This document shows, in pieces, positions 22,976 through 35,499 of a stretch of 64,000 nt of DNA. The stretch spans positions 20,576-84,575 of the forward strand of contig JABCPU010000296.1 of assembly GCA_016800925.1 (NCBI GenBank). Reading direction: 5' to 3'. Both the position numbers and the translations under genes were made by a program. This DNA is from Suillus spraguei. Its lineage: Eukaryota > Basidiomycota > Agaricomycetes > Boletales > Suillaceae. Within the stretch, counting starts at the first letter, position 1, and each line of letters starts with the position of its first letter. The notes under the pieces were generated by a model that was given only the letters and a program-made list of their open reading frames with translations, was not told the origin of the DNA and searched no databases.

Positions 22976-23850
22976 ATGAGTAACACCGCCCCGTCTGCAA
23001 GTCAGTGGGGATCCCCTACTGCAAGCAAAAGAGCACTCTTCATACATGGTTTAAATTCGTCTTCGCACACGTTCCACCGTGTTGCATCGATACTTGCTGC
23101 CAAAGGCGAGTCTTTTTCACTCGAATCTGTTTACAGCGTCGATTGATGTTATGATAACATCATAGGATACTTGGTTGTCGCTCCTAACCTTCTTGCACAT
23201 GCTCTTAGGACCCCTGGAGCTGACTTTCGAGTCCAGACATTGGCAGACGACCTCTTGCCCTACCTTCAGGCTGCTGAGTATGATATAGTCATGGGCCACT
23301 CAATGGGCGGATCCGTGGTATTATCACTTCTCAAATATCTGCCGAAAACCAGGCCTACCTCTGTAGTCCTCGTCGATTCATCTGTAGAATTGACTGCAGC
23401 GCAGTTGGCAGTTCTAACAGCCGGACGTATTCACATGTCAGACTCACCCCAGAAGATCACATGACATTGAATCCTCTATGGACGAGACAGGATGCTATTT
23501 GGAGATCGCTTGGGAGCCAAATCGCCAGACAAACCAATTTTGATGATCACAGGAATGTCAGTACTTGTTTGTGAGTAGCGTTCTGGAACAAGCGGTACTG
23601 ATGGTTTGGATTGCCACAGGGCAACACGCCAAGGTCATTCTCGCACTTGTTCGCCGACAAGTCTGCCGCTGTCTTATTGACGGCTTTGATAGCAGATCCG
23701 CGATCTAACAGTAATGATTCCTCGAAGCTGGAGACTATCGCGAAATTTGAGGACGTTAGAGCAGTGATTGTCTCAAATGCATCGCACTGGATACAGAATG
23801 AATTCCCAGAAGTGATTGTTGAAGAGGCGCTAAGAAATATCGAAGAGTAA
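22976..23850 (+). pseudogene. Alpha/beta hydrolase with one frame break
   Basis: ATG at 22976; the first exon has KRALFIHGLNSSSHTFHRVA (oxyanion HG motif), then a GC-AG intron (23106-23165) that keeps frame to YLVVAPNLLAHALR. The nucleophile elbow is GHSMGGSVV (about 23294). After VVLVDSSVELTAAQLAV the frame stops at IHMSDSPQKIT. The neighbouring frame carries on with LTPEDHMTLNPLWTRQDAIW, so there is a one-base shift near 23430-23445. An intron 23557-23619 joins to NTPRSFSHLFADKSAAVLL and a C-terminus with SNASHWIQNEFPEVIVEEAL, which holds the catalytic His. The catalytic triad seems otherwise preserved. Substrate is unknown. The break could be a real mutation or a sequence error. Confidence 0.75.
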
Positions 23851-24640
23851 GATAATGGGCAGTAAAGTGATCGCTGCCATATTTTGAAAAGATCTTGTAC
23901 AAGTTGGTATAGCCTTCGTCATCGGTCAAGGGTTCTCCGTAGCAATATCAATTTCGTTCTGCTTGGTAGGTATAAATATTTGCGAATTTTCAAAGATAAT
24001 GCTCGTACCGAGAAGTGAGAAGTGACGCAATATCTGGGAACCAAAGAAATCCAGATAAGTAACAAGAAATGGTAGACTCTATGGCTACAGAATGATCTTT
24101 GAGGTCATATCCTGGCTATTTTGGAAAGTTCAAGTATTGTTTGGAAACAAGCTGCAAGTACCGACTCGGCCGAGAGTACCTCAAGGGTGAGCATACCTCA
24201 CCGTTCGATTGAAGAGGTCAACTACGCAGGGGACGGTCCCTATTGTTCGTCAACACTCCAGAGAATTTCTTGTGGTTCGGGTTTGGGATCTAGGAAACAC
24301 GTGCTTCAGAAACATATTCACAAATAATCTGATTCTTGAACTACGAACCTGCATAAACCAGTTGGTCTTGTATACCTCATCCACCTGAATGCGTTCTCAT
24401 TCAGTATATTCTCGCAATGGGTCTGCACGCAGAATAATTTCAACGATCGACTGCAGTAGGTATGAGAATGTAATGAGTAGATAATAGGACACGTCGTGCC
24501 TCCATTCTGAGTTGATGCACGTTGGATCAGTACGTAGTTCCGTAGCAACATCAAAATGGGAAAAGAATGAACGCACAAAATTAGCATGTGTCCGAAGGCA
24601 CGACCTGCCATGGAGTAAATATAATGTTGCAATAACAATT
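23851..24640. other. Intergenic stretch
   Basis: No gene, RNA or repeat recognised on either strand. Confidence 0.4.
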
Positions 24641-24644
24641 TGCA

Positions 24645-25204
24645 CAGCGGCTAAGACCAGTTAAGATGAACCTTCAAGGAAACCATCCATGAGCGAATGT
24701 CAAGGTGTTCTGATGGAAAAAAACATTGCACCAATAGGTTTCGAACCTACACAGCCCAAGAGAAACAGATTTCGATTTTGTTGTGGCAACCACCAGGCCA
24801 AGACCAATTACAGTGAACTTCTAAAGAAATCACCCATGAGTCAATTTCAAGGTAGAAAAAACCTCCTCGTCGGCAAGTTTCGAACCTGCGTAGTCCAAGA
24901 GAAACAGATTTTGATTCTGTTGTGGAAACCAGCTGTCTAAGACCAGTTACGGTGAACTGCTGAAGAAATCATCCATGAGTGAATATCAAGGGGTGTCCCG
25001 ATGGAAAAACCTCGTCATCAACCGAACCTGCAGTCTAGGAGAAACAGATTTTGATTCTGTTGTAGCAACCACCTAGTTATGGACTATTATGGTCAACTTC
25101 TAAAGAAATCGTCCATGAATGAATGTTAAAGTGTATTCCGATAGAAAGAAAACTGTAGTTCAGCGTATTTCGGACCTGCGCAGTTCAAGGGAAACAGATT
25201 TTGA
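24645..25204 (-). repeat. Tandem array of tRNA-Leu(CAA)-like SINE units
   Basis: Four units with a period of about 139-147 bp, each containing a tRNA-like segment on the minus strand: about 24731-24812, 24871-24951, 25016-25090 and a truncated one at 25160-25204. Unit 1 has a good B box (GGTTCGAAACC) and an A-box-like TGGCCTGGTGG within a D-arm that can pair. Units 2 and 3 have the anticodon stem ACAGA/TCTGT with loop ATCAAAA, giving anticodon CAA, followed by a long variable arm as in tRNA-Leu. The acceptor stem does not pair, so these are not functional tRNAs. Spacers contain conserved TCNTTCATNCATG-like and CTTCTAAAGAAATC segments. Unit 4 ends in the anticodon loop, where the YqcI/YcgG remnant begins. 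Confidence 0.7.
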
Positions 25205-25740
25205 GCCAGCTCTATTTGTTCATAGACTCGGATGACCTGTCACCCCCATGCCATATCCGTACCATTGTCAAGGGACTTTCCACATACCTCCCTCAAGCTC
25301 GCCAACTTGGCCCCAACACTTCCTTCGTTCTTCTTGCCAAGCAAAATGACAAAAACTCACGAACAGTAGAGGAATACAATACCATGTTCTGGGAACTCCT
25401 CAACGGTCTCGCCAAGCTTGATGACAAACCCTGGCCTTCAACCGTACCCCGCGACACTGACACGGATAAATTAAATGGTGCTTCTGCACCAAGCCAGGCG
25501 CACGCGTTATGCGCCGGGCGCGACCATGGTCTTCCAGCCAAAGTGAACTTTTGATATTCTCTTCAGCGCTGATGCAAAGCGCGCGGGTGCGATTGCAAAA
25601 GTTCGTGCCCTTCTCGCCAAGTATGATCCCATTCCTATCAGCCCCGACCTGAAGCCCTACGGCGAGAAAGGAGTACAGGCAGTATTTCTTGATGGATGAA
25701 AACGTTCCAGCGCCTTGCCCATATAACAAACACAGTGATT
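25205..25740 (+). pseudogene. YqcI/YcgG-family protein remnant
   Basis: The first frame reads SPPCHIRTIVKGLSTYLPQA, RQLGPNTSFVLLAK and SRTVEEYNTMFWELLNGLAK, then DDKPWPSTVPRD, the conserved middle of YqcI/YcgG proteins. After about 25475 sequence is missing or scrambled. It resumes as FQPK, an in-frame TGA where relatives have Trp, then TFDILFSADAKRAGAIAKVR, KYDPIPISPDLKPYGEKG, a frame shift and YRQYFLMDENVPAPCPY. Thus it lacks the N-terminus (lost at the SINE junction) and has a deletion, a stop and a shift. The family is sporadic in fungi and common in bacteria; its function is unclear. Confidence 0.75.
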
Positions 25741-25991
25741 CCGAGGTCATTGTCGCATAAAGGTGAGCTGGTGTCCCCCCTGGTCAAGTTGCGTCCAACT
25801 AACCCATCTCCGCAGCGAACTACAACACCTCGCAAGAATAACAGGTGCTTCGCTGAATTTGAAATTGGGTATGTCGGGTTGTAAGCCAGGATGTAACATA
25901 AATACGAGATGCTGGACGCCTTCTTTCTTCATCAGAGCGCTACATCTTATTTGTTTGGTTTGCGTTTCTGACTTGTCCTATACAGTAAAAA

Positions 25992-26707
25992 TCATTCGGT
26001 TACTTGCAGGACATTGGCTGATCCCTCGGATACATTCTTCGCTTTTTCTTTTCTCCTCAATCTCGCCTTTGTAGTCTTGGATAGTCGGCGTGTCTGTGGC
26101 GTCTGGTATCTGCAAGCGTGTCAGGTCGGACAACAATCTCATAAATACCACTCACGTCACGTCCTTCTTCTCATGCATTCCTGGAAGAGCCTTCCTGCAC
26201 AGCGTGACTTTCATATAAGGCGCAAGCGTGAGCTTCGGGCTATCCCTCCGTCAGTCTGAACCCCATCTTCCATACACAAAACACGCACTGTTTTTTACCT
26301 TCCAAAGCTCTCGCTATAGTACTCGCTCGGTCTTCTCCATCTGCAGCGATCTCGCCACGCTGTTCCCATTGTAGTTCATTGTACTGATGCAACCCCGTCA
26401 GCTGTCCTGCCGAAACATCCAAAGTTTTCAGATATTCGCGCTTCAGGATCTCCACTACTGAAATCAACCGAGGGATCGTAGATTGTGCAACATCAGCTGG
26501 GGAAGTGTGCAGCGTCAATGGCTTGTCAAGATTTTCCTGAACCCATGTTCCTGTCAGATGAACGGTCAAGGGAAGAGCCACGACACCAACCTGGAAAAAG
26601 TCCAATCCGTGCTTGACCCAATATCGGATCTTACCCTGTCTCGTTATTCGTATCGAGTCCGATGGTGGGGCCGCGGGTTGCGAATCAGTCGTGACCGTCT
26701 CGTTCAT
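25992..26707 (-). CDS. Alba-domain nucleic-acid-binding protein (Pop6/Rpp25-like)
   Basis: ATG at 26705-26707 begins MNETVTTDSQPAAPPSDSI. Then KIRYWVKHGLDFFQ, TLHTSPADVA, the Alba signature PRLISVVEILKREYLKTL and GLHQYNELQWEQRGE. Farther down are PKLTLAPYMKVTLCRKALP and GMHEKKDV, an intron 26110-26155 (GTGAGT...TTGCAG, in frame), then a basic tail (TRRLSKTTKARLRRKEKAK) ending at 25992-25994. Alba proteins bind RNA or DNA; fungal members are RNase P/MRP subunits or chromatin/RNA factors. The join between the exon ending near ARALEG and PKLTL does not keep phase with the obvious GTAAAA...GATAG intron, so that junction is unresolved or frameshifted. Confidence 0.7.
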
Positions 26708-26899
26708 AACAACTGTATGCGTGAGAAAATTATACCGATTCAATAATTCGGAGTCTCTCTATCATATCAGCAGCCGAAATTGAATGTCGATCTTGTTTAT
26801 TTCTACTTTATGTACAGTGCCAAATTTGAAATTGTTTGAGCTAACGATCTGCTATCTCATCATAATCATAAAATCACATCTCAGGCAGAGAGAAAAAAG

Positions 26900-28973
26900 T
26901 TAACGATTCAGAGGGTTCCCTGCACGCATACGCTCCCCAGCATAATATATCCAGACGGGAAATGGTATACCGATGACAATGGCAAGACCTGCAAGAAGAG
27001 AAGTTCCTCCACCATAACCGAGTGCTGCAAACATTTGTTGTCCAAAGAGAGGGAATGCAAAGCCAAGCAGTGAACGGAATGTCTGATGGTATATTCAGAG
27101 GGCGCTGACAAGATTTTGGGCAGGCACAACTCACAGCAGCTGCTGCAGTTGCACTTGCAGCATAGGTAAATGTATCCACTAGGTATAGTTGAATAGGGAG
27201 GCTTGAGAGCGGTTAGCTTGTACAGTGATATGACGAGGGGCACCACCCACAAAGTTGTCATCATTCCGAACGAAAAGATAGCAGTACCGATGATAGGCAT
27301 AATGAAGTGGATCTGGGCTTGCGCAGACCAGCCATACCAACTAAACGAAGGTTGGTGTTGGAGCAATGAAAATAAAGTGTACTTATATCTCACAATAGTC
27401 CCACCGGGGCGAATAACGAACCAAATATCAGAGCGGGGATCCGCATCTCTGGCTTACCGATTCCTCCATTTTTTGCAACAAGCTACGTCATGATAATCAG
27501 CTAACGCAGCCGGAATAGAAGGTAGTCTTGACGTACGTGTAGGTATATCTTGTTAGAAAGTTTGGCGCCAAAGATAGCGGAGGATATAAATCCAACGCCG
27601 AATCCAATGTATGTCAGACCTACAATTCCGGTACTGAAGTGGTATACTTCCGAAAAGAGGTCTGCAACATTTTGAATATCCATTTCTGTCTTACCGGACG
27701 AACGATCTCACCTGGGAACGTGGTAAACATCAAGTAGTAAATACCTGAAAAGTGATGTTAGTTTACAGTATAACTTGACGTAGGATGTTAAATATTTACC
27801 ATACATCCTGAACAAATGACATCAGTCTGGTTAGCTGCGTGACATTGATTGAAACTTACAGAGCCATGTATAAGCTGAGGATGAAGCATATAAAACTTCG
27901 GGTCAAAATTATAACGGGTCGTTTGAGGTTCATCCATAAGTAAACCCATTTATTCATGTGGGGCGCGGTGAGGACAGGATGTCTTCGAGCTGCCTTTTCG
28001 AGATCTCTTGTTATTCTGTGACGACGAAGCCTGATTACTGGTGCATAAGATTCTCTCAAAAAAGGGATGGCGAGTACTGCTGCGACACCACAGATCGCGG
28101 CGACAATATAGAAATCATATTGTATGCCGACCGACTCTGTGATAAAGCCTCCCATGACGGGCCCAACAACAGGACCTGCGAGATGAATTTGAACTTATAT
28201 CAAGGCAGCAGACCGTGAAACACACCTATCAAAGGTCCGATATAATATAATGCCGTAGCGGGGGCACGGTCGGCTTCAGAGAAGAGGTCGGCAACAATGC
28301 CTCCGCCGCATGCAATTGGTGTACCCCCGACGAAGCCAGCTTTCCAGAGAGTAAGCGAACTTATAATAGCGGTAGTCACATAACGTACCCAGCAACCGAA
28401 AGACGAGGAAAGATACAGTGTTGGGTGACAAAGCACAGCCGAGGTTAAAGACGAGGAAGAAGAGGTTTGCTAAGTGGAGTACCTTGTAACTGATTTAGGC
28501 AGACGGTTCCATTAGTCATAAAGAAGAGGATAGCGCACCCACACACGACCGTATACTTCGGACAAGGGTGCGGTAAGTAAAGGACCGATGGCGAATGAGA
28601 GAAGGAAGATGCTGAGAGTCAACGCTGTGACTGTTGAATTGGTTATGTCATATTTTATGACTAGGTCTGGCAAACTAGGTGCCATAATAGAACTTGCTAA
28701 TGGAGTCACAAAAGCGTAGAGCGCAAGCTGACGGGAAGCCAGAATTAGGCCTCGTGATTAGATATCCAACTCTAATGGAAAACTAACGATTGCAGTAGTT
28801 GTCCACTTGCTGGCCGGAGACCAATTCCTGGGGTTGACTGGGTCGTGCTGCCATTCCGAGTCATCCTCTAACTGTTGAACATTGTCGTCTGTCGCGGAGG
28901 AGCCGCCGCCTATGTCTATATCATCTTGATTTGATTTATCAACGCATACCGTTCCTGGAGGAGAGGCAGACAT
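26900..28973 (-). CDS. MFS drug/polyamine-type transporter (DHA1 family)
   Basis: ATG at 28971-28973. The acidic cytoplasmic N-terminus ends in DPVNPRNWSPASKWTTTAIV, the usual lead-in of fungal DHA1 transporters. Membrane segments follow with TPLASSIMAPSLPDLVIKYD, the motif-A region GPLLTAPLSEVYGRVW, LANLFFLVFNLGCALSPNTV, AGFVGGTPIACGGGIVADLF and GPVVGPVMGGFI. After a basic loop (VIRLRRHRITRDLEKAARRH) the C-half has EVYHFSTGIVGLTYIGFGVG, GSLFAPVGLLWYGWSAQAQ and a last exon ending RMRAGNPLNR, stop at 26900-26902. Twelve membrane helices fit. About eight short introns. It would export small molecules at the plasma membrane; the substrate cannot be told. No breaks seen. Confidence 0.85.
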
Positions 28974-31900
28974 TAATATTAACCAACGGTTGTAGACAGA
29001 GAGAACTTAGATGAGGGGAAGATAAGATATATCTTAGGATAAACTGTTGATTAAATAGATAGAGGATAGTGGTACTACACTGACAGTATGATTATGATTG
29101 GATAGCAGACGCGATAGTCGGAAAGCTAAGACTGATCAAGCTAATCCAAAGCTAACCCCAGTTTGATTAGTTCAAGTTGCACGATTAGATCATAACGGCT
29201 GTCATCGTGAAAGTCGCTGTCAAGTACCGAGTCTTCAAGTTGGGAGTAACTTGCTGCTATCATAACGCAGTTAGCTATTCAAGTCGCTATTGCAATGGTG
29301 TGCTCACCATCGTATTTACCATTCTCATCGACCATTTTCGCTCACCAACAGGTGCACTGTACTACTAGTATTCCCTGTGTAGACCTTTATATAGAACAAA
29401 GGAAAGTAGTAAGTACTAGTCAAGTTCGAAATTACGAACTAACGGCGCCCGGGTGCCGCCGGTGGCTTGAAACTCCGGAAAAGCTACGTTTATTACCATG
29501 ATGCAGTCTCGGTGACTTAATTTCTTACTCTACTCAGGGACTGGGCAACACCCAGTCCGCCCTAAATTTCCAGAGAGATCCTTAAACGGGCGTGGTGAGG
29601 TCAGTGTTCTGAAACAATTTTTTTTTCTGTCGTATCATTTATATCGGGTTGGTCAGAACGTTCTAGCCTGTGTCACAAACGGAAGAACTACGTGCTTTCT
29701 ACCTCGGGACTGTACCAGAATATAATGACTAGACCAGTGGCAGCTTGCCGCGTACACGTGCAACTGTAACCCCTTCATCTCACACTGATACATTCCAAAA
29801 TCTTGCATTTCTACTGTCTCCACCTTATCTCCACCCTGCTCAATACAAACCCAGAGCACTTGTTAGCATCCCAGCGTTGAACAGAGGCAACACTCATCGT
29901 GGAAGCGGCGCCCCACTTAACTTTAATCATAGCTCTTTGGTAGACTTGGATTCGACGTGTGCTTGTCCACTCTTGCTTCTTTGTATGCCTTCGCAATAAT
30001 ATAGCTGTTCCAGTGTCTCGAACGTTGGTATCAAAACTCCGGGTGGACAAGGCCAGTTGACATCATCGGCCTTGTTTGAAAAGTCGTGAAGGGGGCTCCC
30101 AGGCATTCAATCACCTTTTTGCTCCATGGCATAAATGCAGGTTTCACCTTCGTCGCATCAGAAGAATTTAAAAGGTTGTAGAACCTTCAGTGACCAGCAA
30201 GCGCTGTGTTGAATTAGACTCCGATATTGCTCATTGTGTAAGAACCGCTGTCTCGTCATCGGTACCCAAAGATATTACTAAAAGGAAAATGTTATGAGAA
30301 TAGGACATGGTTCTCCTGTTAGTTATATTAATAAAATCGGTACTGGTCAGCTACGACAATGCCCGATATCTTCGAGCCAAGTAGCTGGAAGTGTTTGGCT
30401 GCCCGAGCACTATTTAAAAAATCAGCTGTGATTGCATCCAAGTTTGGATGTAACTTACAGGTGATCGATATCCGTCACTGTTGAAATCAGATACTTTTGA
30501 TTGCACCCAGGCTCCATTAATGACCTGGGTGTACTGCCTAATGTGATATCAATATCAATAACAGCGCAAGGAATTCAATGAAGCGATCGAGCGATCTTGC
30601 TGTGAGTGTGAACCGAGGTTGTTGTTCGCACTGGAGAATTTCCACGCTCAGATGTATGGAGTACACAGCGAGAGTGCTTACGAGTTCGATGGAAAATATT
30701 GCGAGATCACGATGAGTGAGGGAATGCCCTCCTCAGCAAGTCGTGGTATCCAAAGTATATATCGGACATGCTTTTAAACTCAAGTGGGATAAAGCAAGTC
30801 TAAGGAGTGGCTCAGCGGGGGAGGCTAACAGAGTAGCACTCCTTACGCACCGCTTTCAATTGGATGTTGATATCTGGTCTGGCCCCACAGGGTGTTCATT
30901 AGAGAGCGGCTCATAATATTATCATGATTATCAAACCCGTCGTAGCAGTACTGGGGAGATAGATCCGGCTTGGTGCGTGTGTCGTACTTGAACATCCGCG
31001 GTATTTGAAAAATCGATTCTTCGGCTAGACCTCCCCCTCCAGCGTTCTTTCCAAATTCCTAGTATCGTGACTCCCTTACATACACGACCCTGCCACGAGT
31101 TGAGGCGGGGTTATGCACTTGTGTGTAATTGTGAATTCATACTCTGACGGTTCAAATTCCCTAGCTAGGAATCAGCTCTCCGTTTAAGTCACGGGATGAT
31201 CACACGACTACCCTGCTGACTCCGACGAAGGTGTGTTCTCTAAATCCCATCAATGAACACTCCTTCATGGCCGTGTCTGTGTGGGGAAAATCGTTTTTTT
31301 TTTTTTTTCAAATTGACCTGCGGCAGTTTGACTATCACCCGGAGAACAGATTATTTGATTATCAAATGAACCTCCTCCGGTCGTCAGCCGCCAGTGTCCC
31401 TTCTATCACATTCTTCAACACCAAAATTTCCGCAGTGCTGGAAGTAAAAAGCAGGTAGTTTTGCCGATGTTTTTCACTCTCACTTTAACATGGCGACACA
31501 CTGAGATTGAAAGCGTTATACACCGTTTCCGATTTCGCACAATCTACATCCCTTCGTTTGCGCGCCATTTCGTTATTAAAGCTCGAAACTCGGGCGCGAT
31601 TGGGCCCGCTGCCAGATGTCCGCCTATCATGCCAAGCTGTCAGGAGATTTTTTTTGACACTCGGTGGCGAAGAGCTCACCATATTAATATGAAAAAGGGA
31701 CTGGTGAGGAGATTCCATTCCCGTTATCAGCGTATCTGCACTACTTACACATCATTATGAAAAAGTTTATAGCAGGCCTGGTGGGGCTGGCTTATCTTGA
31801 GATTGTGAACGATTCAAATTGGGCGATGCATCGAGTCCTAAGTGAAACGACACCTGCCAACAAACGTTCAACGCTGAATATGCCATGCGACATTTAAATT

Positions 31901-33334
31901 TGAATGTCCGCTCGGGATGGACCGATAACTGTATAGTTGACTCGAAACCACTGATCAACGACCACCTGTAGCGAATACTCACGATCAAGAAGAGAATCTA
32001 TCCCCAAGATCCTTTCTTTGGAATACAATTATGTGAGTGGATATCAGCTCGAAACTCGTTTTTTTTCGAACAGGCCTGCTTGGAAGGAATCTTGATGTTA
32101 CTGCCGCGATCTGAGATCATCGACGCCTCTGACTTCGGTCAAAATGTACCAGTATATGGCTCACCTCCCAAAAGACTCCACACGACAATCACCCTGTAGC
32201 AGTTCTCCGCCGGCACGGTACCTTGTACTAACTCGGGCACGAGAGAGATTATTAACGACGACTTACTACCAATCAACGCTCTTCCTCGTCCACCTGTCTA
32301 ACCTCGCTCGCTCGACGAAGAAAGTTACTTTCCATCAATCGCCAGCTTATCAGAAAAGAACATCCGGACAGTATCTTTTTCGTCTCGCTCGATAAGGAGT
32401 ATTACTTTCCGCTTGCTATTGTCTTGCCGAAAATATCATGCGGACAGTATTTCTCTTTGTCTTTATCACCCGGTTTTCGTCATTAGCGCTCGCTCATACG
32501 TACCCACCGTTGAACAGGTTATTAGTGAATATCTATATTATTCTGTGACTCAGACAAAAGAACTGGGTTTTTAAATGCAACCCCTGAGTAAACATTTTCC
32601 CTTGAGAAATATTTGCCATGAGCTACTTTCTTCTTATGTGTCATTGCTGACTTTTCATTTTCATGTCGTTGGGACGCCCTTGAACGTTTCTTGCATTTGT
32701 TATATTCATACCCCAAAGGCTTGAGAGACCTGCTTAAACCCATGCTTCGCTTAATCACATGTCAGGCCTTCAGGCCTCAGGAGTCGGAAGATTTGATGCT
32801 CAGCGCTACAAGAACGGCCGGTACAAAGGAATTGGTTGTTCATTATCGCACGCCTGACTTACGTGTACGTTTGTTGAATCACGAGTCTGGTCTTGGCTCA
32901 GTGAACCGCTGAGAGCATCGTGGGATCTGCTCTCACATAGGTATTGTCTGAACGTTGAACCGGTAAAGCGTAAAGCCAATTAGATGGTTAATATCATTAT
33001 CATCGGGGCCGTGCTGGGTCCGACTTTGTGAGTGAATGATAGTGCCAACAGTTAAATATTGGTGACTGGGAACTGGATAGTTAACGTTGACGCTGAGATC
33101 CGATGCCTAACCGCATGGTCCCACCGTAAGGATCACGAGGTATACGTACCTTCTGTACTTTGCTATAAATGAAGATGCCCTGAACATCTGTCGGTTTATG
33201 TAATGATTTGTAGAAGCGGTACACGTGTTCCTCGCAACAAAGCCAAGTCAATTTACGGGTTATGTATGCCACCTTTACGTTCCGAGTGTCCCGAGTATTA
33301 AAAGACATGAGTTCGGCGTTAAACGCGCACTTCA
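28974..33334. other. 4.4-kb stretch without recognisable genes
   Basis: No open frame with family features on either strand. A poly-T run lies near 31293-31308. AT-rich and moderately complex sequence with scattered short open frames that look random. Whether it holds an unrecognised non-coding RNA cannot be judged by eye. Confidence 0.5.
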
Positions 33335-35499
33335 ATGTTCCCCTTCAGAATTTTTCGCAGATCACTGCGAATCTATGTATTTTTCATCGTCTTTGTTTTT
33401 ACTTTTGTAATATTCACCCTTGCGCCAACCGAATCAACTTCTGTTTACTTTCATCATCTAGTACACCGGTCTGCACCCGCACCAGATTTCAACCCATGGC
33501 TTCTAGACTCAAATTCACTCTACCCCGATCCACAATCTAAACGCCCCTCCCACACTTTCCGTCCAGATGGTCTACTTGAAGTTACTCCAGGTGGTAGACA
33601 CCCCATCCTCGATCTCATCGAACACGCAGAAAGGGAATGGAACGCAAAGCTCACACACGCCAGCAAAACACTACCCGAGGCGGTCCGTGAGTACCACCGT
33701 AGATACTCAAGAGCACCTCCACCAGGTTTCGATAAATGGTACGTTCTTGTCCTCCCTTCAATTCCTCGTCTAAAGCACAACAGGTGGGCCTACGTCAAAA
33801 AACACAACGTTCAGCTCCCAGATGAATACGACCAGATCAACATCGATCTCGCCCCTTTCTGGGGCATAAACCCAACACGTCTCCAAGCCATCCAACTTGC
33901 TCACGAAGGCTACGAACACAGTTACACCCTCGTTAAATCCACCCCCTCAGGCCCTCTCCACATCGGAAATGAGACACTGCCTGCAGACGAACACACTCGC
34001 GAGAGTTTATTGGTAGCCGCAAACCAGCTGCTGGAGTTGATGGAGGACGTCCAAGACGAGTTGCCGTTGTTTAGAGCTGTCTTTAGCCCTCATGATAGCC
34101 CAAATGTGTTCATCACCCATGAGATGAGGACAAGATTTGTTGAGGCTGGGAACAGAGGCGAACGTACGTCCTTCCCACTATGCCCATGCTTACCTTCTCA
34201 CCCACTCAAACAGCAATCGACCCGCAGTTCCAAGACCCACCTCCATACGCTCGCGGCTGGATGCATGCCTGCCCCTGAACAGCATCGCACACAACCCACC
34301 CCCCTCCCCACCCCCACAGACCCCCATACCAAAAACTTTCATCCATGACCACATCCTCTCCATGGACCCCTGCGCACACCCTTCTCACTTCGCCCAACAC
34401 GGCCAGTTCCTGAGCCACGGGCCAGGACCAGTCGCACACCCCTTCCCAATCCCACAGTTCAGCTATTGTACCAGTCCATTGCATACTGATATCAGGGTGC
34501 CGATTATGTTGAGTTGGGTAGAGGATGTCGATGGTGGTATGGAGGGGGAACTGGAGGAAGCGTGGATGAGGAAAGAGGACGAGAGGTTACTTTGGAGAGG
34601 GCTGAATACGGGAATTCATCATGGGAAGGAGAAGGCTTGGAAGGAAGCGCAGAGGGGGCGGTTAATGGATCTCGTTTCTTCTTCTATTTCTTCTCACCAT
34701 GAGAAGCGCTCGAACGCGCGCCCAAAAACTGTGGATGTCCTCCTGACCGACCCTTTGTCTCCTGATGGCTTTAAAACACAGGCCTTGAAAAAATCCATTC
34801 TGAACGCTGCGATGATGGATATAGCGTTCGCTGGGAAACCGAGCCAATGTGAGCAGGATATTTGTAAGGAGTTGGAGGAAAGGTGGGAGTGGAGAAGAAG
34901 GATGGGCGCAAGGGAAGCAGGGAGATATAAATATGTTCTTGATGTGAGTGGGCGATTTCCTTTTCCTTTGAGATTTCATTTGCGTGTGTTTTAATAATTC
35001 GTTAATCGGCAGGTGGATGGAAATGGCTGGTCAAGTCGGTTTAAGAGGCTTTTGACGAGTAATTCAGTTGTTTTCAAATCTACATTGTATCCTGAATGGT
35101 GTGTTTTCTTTTTCCCTTTTGTGATCATTTCTCTCAATGTTTTCTTTGCCCTTCTTACCACCCCCAAAAGGTTCTCCCACCGCCTCGCTCCCTGGGTGCA
35201 CTACATCCCCATCCAAATCGACTACTCTGACCTCTACGACACGCTTCTTTTCTTCCGTGGCGATCCAAGTGGGCACGGTGCACATGAAGATCTTGCAAAG
35301 AAGATTGCGAGGAGGGCAAGGGAGTGGAGTTTAGGGTTTTGGAGAAAGGAAGATATGATTGCTTATTTGTATAGGTGAGCCATGCGCGATGGGCGGAACG
35401 ACACACGCGATGCTGACTTGTTTTTATTCCCTCAGGTTATTCCTCGAATATGCGAGAGTCATGGATGAGAATCGGGATACGCTTAATTTCGAGTTGTAG
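33335..35499 (+). CDS. CAP10-family glycosyltransferase with one apparent frameshift
   Basis: ATG at 33335. A basic start then a signal anchor (YVFFIVFVFTFVIFTLA, residues about 14-30) makes it a Golgi/ER type II membrane protein. Then HPILDLIEHAEREWNAK, the PPPGFDKW/WAYVKKHNVQLPDEYDQI block across intron 33739-33783, and FSPHDSPNVFITHEMRTRF. Intron 34164-34213 leads to IDPQFQDPPPYARGWMHACP. Later: FIHDHILSMDPCAHPSHFAQ, GRYKYVLD, intron 34944-35012, VDGNGWSSRFKRLLTSNSVV (nucleotide-sugar site), intron 35099-35170, APWVHYIPIQIDYSDLYDTL, intron 35375-35435 and a stop at 35497-35499. This is the CAP10/CAP59-like xylosyl- or glucosyltransferase family. The frame shifts by one base at a CCCC run near 34268, which is either a true lesion or a sequence error. 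Confidence 0.85.

Noticed and set aside
24731..24951. Functional tRNA-Leu genes
   Set aside because: The acceptor stem does not pair and the D-arm is damaged in most units, so they are tRNA-derived repeats rather than genes.
28974..33334. Possible large gene in the gene-poor stretch
   Set aside because: No reading frame on either strand shows recognisable domain motifs or consistent exon joins.
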